Source: Chryseobacterium sp. ON_d1
GTDB lineage: Bacteria > Bacteroidota > Bacteroidia > Flavobacteriales > Weeksellaceae
Direction of reading: 5' to 3'
Length of the DNA stretch: 64,000 nucleotides
Assembly: GCF_006829085.1 (NCBI RefSeq)
Contig: NZ_BJTC01000001.1
Location: forward strand, 739,867 to 803,866
Shown: positions 24,813 through 33,436 of the stretch, piece after piece
Layout: each line of letters begins with the position of its first letter
How positions within the stretch are numbered: the stretch's first letter is position 1
Program-made: the position numbers and the translations under genes
The notes under the pieces: generated by a model
Seen by the model: the letters and a program-made list of their open reading frames with translations, nothing else
Databases searched by the model: none
Told to the model about the DNA's origin: nothing

Positions 24813-26246
24813 ATGAAAAAGATGAGGGTTTTTCTAATAGGAATTTTTACCGTGTTCTGCGGGTCTGCATTCATGAAAGCTCAGGATGTGTACCTGTCTG
24901 TTCCTGAAAATAATATTTTTAACAGGAGCGAATTTACCTCAGTACCTACAAGGGTAATGACGAATGCCAACAGAACAAACTGGGATTATGCCTTTTTGGG
25001 ATTACTGCCTACAGCTCCTACATTTACCTCTGTTTCCGGATCAACTTTTACTCATTCTTCTTCCTCATCTACTTTACCCGGATCCACTCTTCTGTGGCAG
25101 TTGGAAAGTATGGGCGGGCAGCTGCCATCTACCGGACTTTCCGGGTATTTGCCAGGTTTTCAATCATTCAGTACAAGCGCTATAAAATGGTTTGAACCGC
25201 CATCCATCAGTATCGGGGGAGGATTCAACCGCGGAAATATCAATTTTACATTTAAAATTCCTGCCGCACAATTTACTGCCAATGCCTTCCGGGCCGGGAA
25301 TTATTCTATGGACATTACTCAGAATTATAATGATTTCACTCCCCGTAATTTTAAAACAATTTTAGTGATTCCTTCATCGATACGATGGATTACAAGCTCT
25401 TTAACAAAATACATAGAAATATCTTCTTTGAATGACTACCGCAATGCAAGCATGAAGGTGTGGGATTTAGGGAATACAGAAATTGCGAATACGGTTGATT
25501 TTAATTTTTTAGCCAAAGCTGCTTCCGCAAACATTCAGTTCACCTCCTCCAAAGGCGTTGCAGGAACCAGAAATATAGCAAGTATTAAACTGGGTAGCAA
25601 TGGATCTGCACTCACAACCAAAGCATTATCTGCCGATTTTCAGAATTTTTCTGCTGCTAATTTCAGTGTTACAGCAGGAAACAGAAACAGCTTCATTCCG
25701 CAGCTTTATGTATCTGCAGAAGATTTTAAAAACTTTTTTTTTGAAGCCGGAACTTATACTTTTGAATTGAACTTCAATGCCGGAAGTACAGATAACTCTA
25801 TTAACAGTTTGCAGAATACGGCTGTTCAGTTGAAGGTGCTTCCTCTGTCGGAGATTACCATTCCAAGTTCCGGACGCACTGTCAACTTCAATTTTAATAC
25901 TGCAGCCCAATACACCGATGGACAGTCACAAATGATTCCCAACCAGATTATGCTGTCCAACAATGAAAATTTTGAGCTCTATGTAAAATCGGACGAAAAT
26001 TATTTCAAGAAAGGCGGCCTGCAGACCGACATCAATTCGAACATTTTACAAATTGGAGTGGATGGAGGTTCTGTAAATGTACCCTTATCCAAAACTCCTC
26101 AAAAAATACTTTTTAACGGAGCTCCGGTTCTGGACCGTGGACTGAACATAAGATATACCATACCACCTGCGGGCGCCCAAAGTTTGGTAGGAAAGGAGAA
26201 TACCACTTACTCTGTCAATGTGTATTATAGCTTTACGGCAATTTAA
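24813..26246 (+). CDS. tip-adhesin-like protein of three pilin-like domains
   Basis: Protein of 477 residues with a signal peptide (to about MKAQ). Three segments of about 150 residues can be seen, each ending in the pilin-type closing strand: AGNYSMDITQNY (about 165-176), AGTYTFELNFNAG (about 310-322) and TTYSVNVYYSFTAI (C-terminus). The last domain carries VNFNFNTAAQY and LNIRYTIPPAGAQSLVGKENTTY, a close match in plan to the small subunits (VDFNYVTAADY, LNLDYTIPAAKSSSSDILGKPAGTY). Long proteins that end in a pilin domain are usually fibre tips. It begins 10 bases after the usher-like gene and ends the run. Confidence 0.7.
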   Translation: MKKMRVFLIGIFTVFCGSAFMKAQDVYLSVPENNIFNRSEFTSVPTRVMTNANRTNWDYAFLGLLPTAPTFTSVSGSTFTHSSSSSTLPGSTLLWQLESMGGQLPSTGLSGYLPGFQSFSTSAIKWFEPPSISIGGGFNRGNINFTFKIPAAQFTANAFRAGNYSMDITQNYNDFTPRNFKTILVIPSSIRWITSSLTKYIEISSLNDYRNASMKVWDLGNTEIANTVDFNFLAKAASANIQFTSSKGVAGTRNIASIKLGSNGSALTTKALSADFQNFSAANFSVTAGNRNSFIPQLYVSAEDFKNFFFEAGTYTFELNFNAGSTDNSINSLQNTAVQLKVLPLSEITIPSSGRTVNFNFNTAAQYTDGQSQMIPNQIMLSNNENFELYVKSDENYFKKGGLQTDINSNILQIGVDGGSVNVPLSKTPQKILFNGAPVLDRGLNIRYTIPPAGAQSLVGKENTTYSVNVYYSFTAI

Positions 26247-26818
26247 CGATGCCTTCTGAAATAACTTTTACTTTCTTTTTATGGCTGTGGCTCAGTCATA
26301 GCAAATTGCTGAACCTACAGAACTTTCCAAAAGATTTCTGACGTATTTCTATATACAAACGTTTCTTCCTGGATGATTTTTGTTCTATCAACCTCAATAT
26401 TGGCAGTACCTGTAGAGGTTTTTTGGGTAGTTTATCTATCAGGTATTGCTGTTTTAGCTTGTTATTTTTTATTCTACATCATTCGGATTTTTACGATCAA
26501 TACTCTCTTGATATTGTCCCAAGTTTCACCTTTTATCCATTTTCCGTAAGGCAAGTAACGGGTTTTCAGGGTGAAAGCCTGTCGGAATATTATGCCGTAC
26601 AAAGTCATTTTCAGTTGAAAAAAGTAGGAGAATTGTTATTTCAGGTAAATTCTATTTGATTTTTCTTTTTACTAATATGATATTTTTTATAACTTGGCAG
26701 TTCCCGGAAGAAAGGTTTGAACGATATGTTTTTATTCAAAATTGAACAACATAACCCTTTCTGCCTTTTTTCAAAAAAATAATTTCAAACAGCTTCTAAA
26801 ACCTTTGAAACGGATTTT
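26247..26818 (+). other. 572-bp gap between the fibre genes and the kinase gene
   Basis: No convincing gene. An imperfect hairpin TATGGCTG/CAGTCATA lies near 26280-26300 and isolated half-site-like CTACA and TGTAG words occur, but not with the spacing of the operator. The sequence before 26819 is very AT-rich and presumably holds the kinase promoter, which I could not define. Confidence 0.4.
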
Positions 26819-27553
26819 ATGAATGATTTTATCAACGAACTACAATTAAAAATTGAAAGACTGGAAAATGAGATCAATTTCAAGAACGGACTGATTTCGA
26901 TATTGTCTCATGACTCAAAAGAACTGTTTGGAACTTTTCTGTGGCTTATAGAAGAGCTGGAGCAGAAGACCATAAGTGAGGAAGATTTTTTTAAGCTGTT
27001 GCCTCAGATAAAAAAAGATGCCCGGAAGAATCTGCAAACTATCCAGGACAGCGTTGCATGGCTGAAAACGCAATACGGGGAATTTAAGATTAAACCCGTT
27101 ACCATTATGGTGATGGATCTTTTTCACTATTTAGAAGAAAAATACGCTGCTAAATTAAAAGAAAAAAACATTCAATTTTATTTTAAAGGAGATCACAATG
27201 CGTTTCTCACAAGTGATCGCCTGTTGCTTGAATATGTTTTGGACAAGATTTTTAACAATGCGGTAAAATATTCTTTTCCGGGGCAGGAAGTTTGTTTACA
27301 GGTAGTTACGGAGGGTGACCAAGTTGTGCTTTCTGTAATTGATTCCGGAACAGGAATAAATGAAAAGTACTTACCTGTGATCTACACGTATGGTAACCCT
27401 GTATTTCTGGGAACTGCAGGCGAAAAAGGAGTGGGATTAAGTTTGAAAATTGTAAAAAATTTTATATCCTTGCTGCATGGAAACATCCAAATCATTTCCG
27501 ATGAAGATAAAGGCACTACGGTTTCCCTTTTTTTACATAAATTAATAGAATAA
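26819..27553 (+). CDS. cytoplasmic sensor histidine kinase without input domain
   Basis: Protein of 244 residues. It starts almost directly with a helix pair carrying the phospho-acceptor His31 (ISILSHDSKE) and continues into a HATPase domain with N box (DKIFNNAVKYSFPG), G1 (VIDSGTGI) and G2 (GEKGVGLSLKIVKNF). No membrane helix or sensory domain is present. Its stop codon overlaps the start of the regulator gene, so both are co-translated. Without its own sensor it may need a partner protein; the adjacent fibre genes are the obvious regulated targets by position. Confidence 0.85.
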   Translation: MNDFINELQLKIERLENEINFKNGLISILSHDSKELFGTFLWLIEELEQKTISEEDFFKLLPQIKKDARKNLQTIQDSVAWLKTQYGEFKIKPVTIMVMDLFHYLEEKYAAKLKEKNIQFYFKGDHNAFLTSDRLLLEYVLDKIFNNAVKYSFPGQEVCLQVVTEGDQVVLSVIDSGTGINEKYLPVIYTYGNPVFLGTAGEKGVGLSLKIVKNFISLLHGNIQIISDEDKGTTVSLFLHKLIE

Positions 27554-28197
27554 TGGGTTTAAAAGCAAACATTCGTATTGTAGTAGCAGATGATCATGGT
27601 ATCGTCCGGATGGGTTTGATACAAACAATCAAACGATTAATACCCGATGCCATCATTTCAGAAGTAGAGGATTATAAATCGCTGTACAAATTAATTCTGA
27701 ATGAAAAACCGGATCTGGCCATTATGGATGTTAATATGCCTAATGGTACTGTTCAGGAAGCAATAGATTATATTAAAATTCACCAGCCTGAATTAAAAAT
27801 TTTAATATTTTCTTCACAGGATGAAGAGTTATATGGGATGCGTTATCTAAAAATGGGTGCTGGTGGCTATCTGAGCAAGCTAAGCTCCACTGAAGCCATT
27901 GAGACTGCTTTAACGTCGATGCTCAATAAGGGGCGATATGTCAGTGATAATATAAAGGAAGCTATTTTTTTAGAATCATTAACTGGCGCAACAAAAAATT
28001 CTCCCCTTGAAGCATTATCAGACCGTGAATTACAAATTGCCGATAAGCTTGCAGAAGGTCTTCCCCTCAAAGAAATTTCTAACCTGCTGAATCTCCATTC
28101 ATCAACGATCAGCACTTACAAAAACAGGTTGTTTGAGAAGCTTAAAATACGATCCATACCTGAATTGGTAGAGATTCTCAGGCTGTATAATCAGTAA
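27553..28197 (+). CDS. NarL/LuxR-family response regulator
   Basis: Protein of 214 residues: receiver domain with acidic pocket DDHG (about residues 13-16), phospho-acceptor Asp59 (AIMDVNMPNG), the SS and K positions (FSSQDEE, GGYLSKLSS), then a GerE-type helix-turn-helix (LSDRELQIADKLAEGLPLKEISNLLNLHSSTISTYKNRLFEKLKI). It is a paralogue of the regulator at 36460 and, by position and by the shared TGTAG-N8-CTACA motif, a good candidate to control the pilin-like genes. An imperfect hairpin (28199-28233) follows the stop. Confidence 0.9.
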   Translation: MGLKANIRIVVADDHGIVRMGLIQTIKRLIPDAIISEVEDYKSLYKLILNEKPDLAIMDVNMPNGTVQEAIDYIKIHQPELKILIFSSQDEELYGMRYLKMGAGGYLSKLSSTEAIETALTSMLNKGRYVSDNIKEAIFLESLTGATKNSPLEALSDRELQIADKLAEGLPLKEISNLLNLHSSTISTYKNRLFEKLKIRSIPELVEILRLYNQ

Positions 28198-28460
28198 ATA
28201 TTCTGTCACAATCAAATTTTTTGTGATAGAATAAAATGATGTAACTGCCCGTTTTTCTGTCTCCTATCTGCTTCTTTGTATAGAGCCACAGCCAGATGGA
28301 CGTGATTACGCATCAATTAGTATCCGAAACTGAAATTTTCGGAGTTGTTGATATGTATTTTGATATAGAGCTTCTTCGGGATGCGGCAGCATATACAAAC
28401 AGATATTAAAAATGAATTTAAGTTCGTTCGGTTTGTGATCATTCAGTCGGAATAAATTGG

Positions 28461-30500
28461 TTACCAGATTTCTATCCCTTTGCGATTCAAATTAGCTGAA
28501 TCTTTTTTATCACAATTCCACGCTTGTTTAAATTCCTTCATTTGTGCCAGTGGACCGTTTATTCTAAATCTGAAAGGCACATGGGGATTGGTTAGCAGTT
28601 CATTACGTAAAGCTTCAGAACTGATGTTGCCATGCCACATTTGAGCCCATCCTAAAAAGAAGCGTTGTTGCCAGGTAAAACCGTTAATGGGGGAAGGAAT
28701 CTTTTTTTTATCATAACTTTTTTCAAGTGCATGATAGGCAAGGGTAAGTCCACCGAGATCTGCTATATTTTCGCTTATCGTGAGATGTCCGTTAATATGT
28801 AAACCCGGCTGACCCTCCATTTGGTTAAAATAATTAATGTATTGTTTGGTGAGGTTTTCAAAATTATGTCTGTCTATTGATGTCCACCAGTTATTTAAAT
28901 TACCTGACGCATCGAATTTCGAACCTCTGTCATCAAAAGCATGGGTTATTTCATGTCCTATTGCTGCGATTATGGCACCATAATTTATAGCATCGTCCGC
29001 TTTATGATTGTAAAAAGGTGGCTGCAGGATACCAGCAGGGAAGCAAGCACTGTTAGTATATTGATCGTAAAAGGCATCAACGGTCTGCGGTGTTGCATGC
29101 CATTCGCCTTTATCTACGGGCTTATCAATTTTCCTGATGTTTTCGTTATGATGAAAAACTGCTACAGCAATTACATTGTCTACCAAACGTGATGGCTGTA
29201 TGGAGATCCCGAAATAGTCGGGCCATTTGTCCGGGTATCCGATCTTGAAAGTCATTGTGCTTAATTTTTTATGTGCGGAAGCTTTGGTGCTGTTACTCAT
29301 CCATCTTAACCTGTCTATGCGCTGATGATAAACCTGGCGCACATTTTCAATCATTTCACCTATCTTTTGTTTATCCTGTTCAGGGAAATATCTTTGAACA
29401 AAAAGCTTACCCAAAGGCATGCCCAGTGCCTGTTCTAACTCTTTAATTGCCGTGTCTGCGCGACTTTTCTGTTCTTTTTTTCCAGCCATTACTGTTCCGA
29501 AAAAAGCAAAATGACGATTGCTGTATTGCTGTGGCAGGTAAGGTGCAAAATGAGATAAAAGCTGCCACCGGGTATATAATTTCAATACAGTTAACGGCGT
29601 CTTATACAGAAGAGCTGTTAAATTGCTCATATAAGCCCGGTCTTCAATAATAACAGTTTGGGTATTAATTCCCTGCGCTTTTAAAAACCCGTTCCAATTA
29701 AATTTTGGTGCTATGCGGCTGAGCTCTGGGACAGACATCTTATTATAGGTTTTTATCTGATCACGCAACATCAGACTGGAGAGCTGCAGACGGGCCACGT
29801 TTTGCTCCAATTCGTAAATTTTGGAACCGGGGGAGACTTCTTTTAGACCTGCAATTTTATACATAATATCAATGTGTCGGATCATTCTGTCTTTTAAATC
29901 AACATTTTTAGTTTCTTTTAGGGTATAATAGCTTTTATCACCCAAAGTGAGTCCGCCTTGCCCTAACGAAAGAATATTCATCTGATTGTTATGAGCATCG
30001 GCTTCTACCTTATAACTGATGAAAGTAGGTACGTCAAGCTTTTCAAGTTCCCCGGAGATGTTTACCCAATCGGTGTAATCTTTAATATGGTCAATTCGCT
30101 CAAAATACCTGTCAAGCGGAGAAATCCCTAACTTTTCTATGGTAGCAGTGTCCATGTATGATCTGTAAAAATCAGCTATCTGCTGAGATTCTGAACCTGA
30201 TTTGAGATCAGGTAATTTACTTATGCTGTCTACAATATTTTTCAGTTTTATTTTGTTGTCCCGATCAAGAATTTCGAAAGCACCCCATCTGCTTTCTGTA
30301 GCAGGGAGCGGATTTTTCTTCTTCCAGTTACCATTGGCAAAGCCGTCAAAATCAGTACAGGGATTTTTAGTAGAATCAATATTGCTGCTATCAAAACCTG
30401 AATTATTGAAGACCGAATGAATGTCCGATTTCTTTTCAGTTTTGCAGGAAAATAGTATTGTTATAATAATTAAAAATGCTGTTAACTTATGGTTTTTCAT
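28461..30500 (-). CDS. M13-family zinc metallopeptidase (neprilysin/PepO-like), lipoprotein
   Basis: Protein of 679 residues from the ATG at 30500 (an upstream in-frame start would only add 8 residues before the signal). The N-terminus is a lipoprotein signal ending ILFSC. The C-terminal catalytic part contains the HExxH zinc site (IGHEITHAFD) and the second-shell ENIADLGG motif of M13 peptidases, close to the usual family length of about 670-700. Such enzymes cut peptides in the periplasm or at the surface. It converges on the two-component genes and has no obvious operon partner. Confidence 0.95.
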   Translation of the reverse strand: MKNHKLTAFLIIITILFSCKTEKKSDIHSVFNNSGFDSSNIDSTKNPCTDFDGFANGNWKKKNPLPATESRWGAFEILDRDNKIKLKNIVDSISKLPDLKSGSESQQIADFYRSYMDTATIEKLGISPLDRYFERIDHIKDYTDWVNISGELEKLDVPTFISYKVEADAHNNQMNILSLGQGGLTLGDKSYYTLKETKNVDLKDRMIRHIDIMYKIAGLKEVSPGSKIYELEQNVARLQLSSLMLRDQIKTYNKMSVPELSRIAPKFNWNGFLKAQGINTQTVIIEDRAYMSNLTALLYKTPLTVLKLYTRWQLLSHFAPYLPQQYSNRHFAFFGTVMAGKKEQKSRADTAIKELEQALGMPLGKLFVQRYFPEQDKQKIGEMIENVRQVYHQRIDRLRWMSNSTKASAHKKLSTMTFKIGYPDKWPDYFGISIQPSRLVDNVIAVAVFHHNENIRKIDKPVDKGEWHATPQTVDAFYDQYTNSACFPAGILQPPFYNHKADDAINYGAIIAAIGHEITHAFDDRGSKFDASGNLNNWWTSIDRHNFENLTKQYINYFNQMEGQPGLHINGHLTISENIADLGGLTLAYHALEKSYDKKKIPSPINGFTWQQRFFLGWAQMWHGNISSEALRNELLTNPHVPFRFRINGPLAQMKEFKQAWNCDKKDSANLNRKGIEIW

Positions 30501-31093
30501 ACTAGTGAATATATAATTACTCAAGCATTTAGCTAAACGATTAAGATCGTTAGGAATTTTTTCTTAATATTTGCTTACCGTTTAATGATGTACTGTTTCA
30601 ATTGTTTTACCTATCCAGATAATTGACTGAATTGTTAAAATTAAAAAAAATATTTGAGCCATTGATAGAATTTTGTAAAGTAAGCTGTGCTTACCGTCAA
30701 TAAAAACCAACATTTACAATGCTTTTTAATTCTAGAAAAATGAATTTCAAATAAAATATTTATCAACATACAAATGCAAATGACATACATGATGATATTT
30801 ATATAATTAGAAAGCGAAATCTGTATTTAGTGACGAACAAAAATATTTGAAAAGTAAGTATTGATTTATAGGCTTTGATTATGGCTAAAAATATCACAGA
30901 TAAAAATCAATTACATGGTTAAGAAACCCTTATAACTAAGACACTGGAAATTGGTTTTTTATGACAGGAACTGATATTAAGTGTAATAATAAATCAGGGG
31001 AGAGTTTTATTTTAAACTAAAGAATTTCAATAAAATAATGCCAGTTGCAGCATATTCATGTAAATTTGTCAGTTTGAATCAAAAAAATAGAAT
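30501..31093 (+). other. 593-bp AT-rich gap
   Basis: No gene is supported. A small hairpin GTAAGC-TGT-GCTTAC lies at 30680-30694 inside a wider inverted TTGTAAA/TTTACAA pair (30673-30719). A -7 type element TAAATTTG at 31061-31068 is a likely promoter part for the Arr gene; its upstream TTG lies closer (13 bp) than the consensus allows. Confidence 0.4.
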
Positions 31094-31837
31094 ATGGAAT
31101 TTTCACCTTTTAATCCTGTCATCAAGCTTTGCCTGCAGGGAATGAGTTTTGAAGAAAAAGAAATGCCTGAAGAAGCGGGTAGTCTGTTTTTACAGGCCTG
31201 GGAAAGCGCAACGGATGATCATGAGAAATTTCTGGCAGCCCATTATGTGGCGCGTCATCAGAAAACAGTTGCTGATCAGTTACAATGGCTTGAAACAGCA
31301 CTGGAATTTGCTCTAAAAATAAATGATGACACGGTTAAAAGTGCACTGCCTGCTCTTTATATGAATATTTCCAAATGCTATGAAGACCTGGGAGATCCGG
31401 AAAAATCAAAAAAGAATGCTGACCTGTCGTTGTTTCTTAAAAATCATCCGTCTGATAAAGGTCCTTTCTATCATGGTACAAAAGCAGATCTGCAGACTGG
31501 AGAACTTTTGACAGCAGGTGGAAATTCCAATTATCAGTCTGATCTGAAAATGAATCATATCTACTTTACAGCATTGGCAAACGGAGCTGGCCTTGCTGCC
31601 GCATTGGCGAAAGGAGAGGGGGCAGAACGGGTGTATATGGTCGAACCAACAGGAAGTTTTGAAAACGATCCGAATGTCACAGATAAGAAGTTTCCCGGAA
31701 ATCCTACCCGCTCTTACCGCTCTGAAATGCCTTTGAAAATTATCGGAGAGGTTAAAGAATGGACAAAACCCAATCCTGAAGACCTTCAGAGATTCCGTGA
31801 AAAACTGGAAGACAGCAAAGGAGAGATTATCAATTAG
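31094..31837 (+). CDS. arr: TPR-like domain fused to rifampin ADP-ribosyltransferase (Arr)
   Basis: Protein of 247 residues. The C-terminal half (from about residue 120, FYHGTKADLQTGELLTAGGNSNY...NHIYFTALANGAGLAAALA...VYMVEPTGSFENDPN) is a complete Arr domain with the H-G-T, Y and D positions known from Arr enzymes that use NAD+ to ADP-ribosylate and inactivate rifamycins. The N-terminal 115 residues are all-helical with TPR-like pairs (EEAGSLFLQAWESA, ALYMNISKCYEDLGDPEKSKKNADLS). Normal Arr is about 140 residues, so this is a fusion. It ends 2 bases from the convergent S41 gene. Confidence 0.85.
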   Translation: MEFSPFNPVIKLCLQGMSFEEKEMPEEAGSLFLQAWESATDDHEKFLAAHYVARHQKTVADQLQWLETALEFALKINDDTVKSALPALYMNISKCYEDLGDPEKSKKNADLSLFLKNHPSDKGPFYHGTKADLQTGELLTAGGNSNYQSDLKMNHIYFTALANGAGLAAALAKGEGAERVYMVEPTGSFENDPNVTDKKFPGNPTRSYRSEMPLKIIGEVKEWTKPNPEDLQRFREKLEDSKGEIIN

Positions 31838-31839
31838 TT

Positions 31840-33210
31840 TTATTTACCTCCGGACTTATTGAGTATGTATTCCAATGCCGGATCAATTCCATTGATTTTA
31901 TCCTTTAGGGAAGGAGTGATAAGAACATCAGGAACAACAGGAGTATAGCTGCCGGCATTACAGTCAGCACCGATGCTCATAGAAGAAGTACTGCGCATCT
32001 GAATTTTGCTGTTAGGAAGATTAAACATAAAAGCTTCGCCAAAATCATTGGTATATTCTCCTGTTGGCTCACCTATAAGTTCGGCCAGTTTATACTGTTT
32101 CATTCCGTCTGCCACAAGGTTCGCACTCGAAAAAGTAAATGGACCGGTCAGCAGATATACTTTTCCTTTAAAAATCGTATCGTTTTTAAATTTATTGTCA
32201 TCAGGTTTGCAGTCTCCGATTTCCCACACCGTTCCGTTTTTCATTTTGAGGTACTCACCTTCGGTATTTTTATCTGAGAGAAGTTTATCTTTATAAATCT
32301 GGCTTATTTTCCAGTATTTTCGGCCTTGTAAAGAATACTTTCTGTCTGTAATATAGCTCAGCAGCAGGTCTCCGAGAAGTGAATTTCCGCCACTGTTATT
32401 CCTGAGGTCAATGGCCAGCTCTTTGATGTTTTCTTTTCTGATTGTTGCAAATGTCTGGCTGAGAAATGTATCAAAATCATCTGTACTTCCGGACATACTT
32501 CTGAAATCCAGGTAGGCCAGCTGATGATTGATCATTTTAAACTCATAAGGTTTACTGATTCCGGGCATAGATAAAGTCAGAAAATCTCTGAGCTTTATGC
32601 CTTCTTTGATCGTCATATCCATCTTTTTACGGTCAGATGATTTATATCTTATAGAAAATGGAGGTGTGATATCTTCAAGATACAGAAAATAACTGAACAG
32701 TTTGAGTGATATAACATCTCTGAACTGACTGGTTCCTCCAATACTTTTTTTCATTTTCTTAAACAAAGGAGTAATATCTTTTCCGTTAATACTGATGATT
32801 TCTGCACCTGGAGGTATTGCCCCCGTATTTACCGTTGAGTAAAGCTTATCATGGTCTGAAATCAGTATCAGTGGGAAGAAAATAGGTTTAGAAAAATCCT
32901 CTTTCATGAAAGACTGTGAAATTCCCGGATTGGAATGGGCATCCTGTAAAAGGGCACTTACTTTATACATGACCAGAGTCATTTCCTTTAATGACAATTG
33001 TTCTGGCAGTTGATTTTTAATTTTGTCAACCTCTGTAATATATTGCTTCTGCGATATAAACAGAAAAGGGTTATAATGAGAATCTGAAACAATCTTACCA
33101 TAATAGTCAATATCATCCTTAGCCTGCTGCCTGTTTACTGTATTTTGAGAAAAATAGAATGTTACTGACTGGAGTAATACAATAACTGTAATTATTTTCT
33201 TTGCAACCAT
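31840..33210 (-). CDS. S41-family (tail-specific/C-terminal processing) peptidase
   Basis: Protein of 456 residues from the ATG at 33210 with a signal peptide (VAKKIITVIVLLQSVTFYFSQ). A PDZ-like or linker region is followed by the S41 core: LAIDLRNNSGGNSLLGDLLLSYI, then GPFTFSSANLVADGMKQY, which contains the nucleophile-type serine, and ELIGEPTGEYTNDFGEAF. The general base lysine is not in an unmistakable place, so some members of this Bacteroidota subgroup may be degenerate. Function unknown; likely periplasmic. Confidence 0.85.
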   Translation of the reverse strand: MVAKKIITVIVLLQSVTFYFSQNTVNRQQAKDDIDYYGKIVSDSHYNPFLFISQKQYITEVDKIKNQLPEQLSLKEMTLVMYKVSALLQDAHSNPGISQSFMKEDFSKPIFFPLILISDHDKLYSTVNTGAIPPGAEIISINGKDITPLFKKMKKSIGGTSQFRDVISLKLFSYFLYLEDITPPFSIRYKSSDRKKMDMTIKEGIKLRDFLTLSMPGISKPYEFKMINHQLAYLDFRSMSGSTDDFDTFLSQTFATIRKENIKELAIDLRNNSGGNSLLGDLLLSYITDRKYSLQGRKYWKISQIYKDKLLSDKNTEGEYLKMKNGTVWEIGDCKPDDNKFKNDTIFKGKVYLLTGPFTFSSANLVADGMKQYKLAELIGEPTGEYTNDFGEAFMFNLPNSKIQMRSTSSMSIGADCNAGSYTPVVPDVLITPSLKDKINGIDPALEYILNKSGGK

Positions 33211-33436
33211 AATAAGAATTAATGAGATTGTTATCAAAAATACTCATTAAAAAAATGCTAACATGATATTTGATGAAAATATATCCAGATAAGCTTTTCT
33301 ATGGAAAAGATTTGTTTTATAAAACCGGAGAAATTTTTATCCCTGAAATATTAATAAATACCCGTTTTTATAAGAATAAATGTATGTTTAACAAATAATT
33401 TATCTAAATAAATTATCTTTACACTATTGGTAAAAA

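Noticed and set aside
26423..26659. A 78-codon frame before the kinase gene.
   Set aside because: TTG start, odd hydrophobic composition, no ribosome-binding context or recognisable family.
28199..28233. Inverted repeat after the response regulator as a terminator.
   Set aside because: The stem is good but no T tract follows, so I mention it only in the gene entry.
28296..28409. A 37-codon frame starting MDVITHQLVSETEIFG between the regulator and the M13 peptidase genes.
   Set aside because: Too short, no promoter or family signal; it could be a relic, but nothing supports expression.
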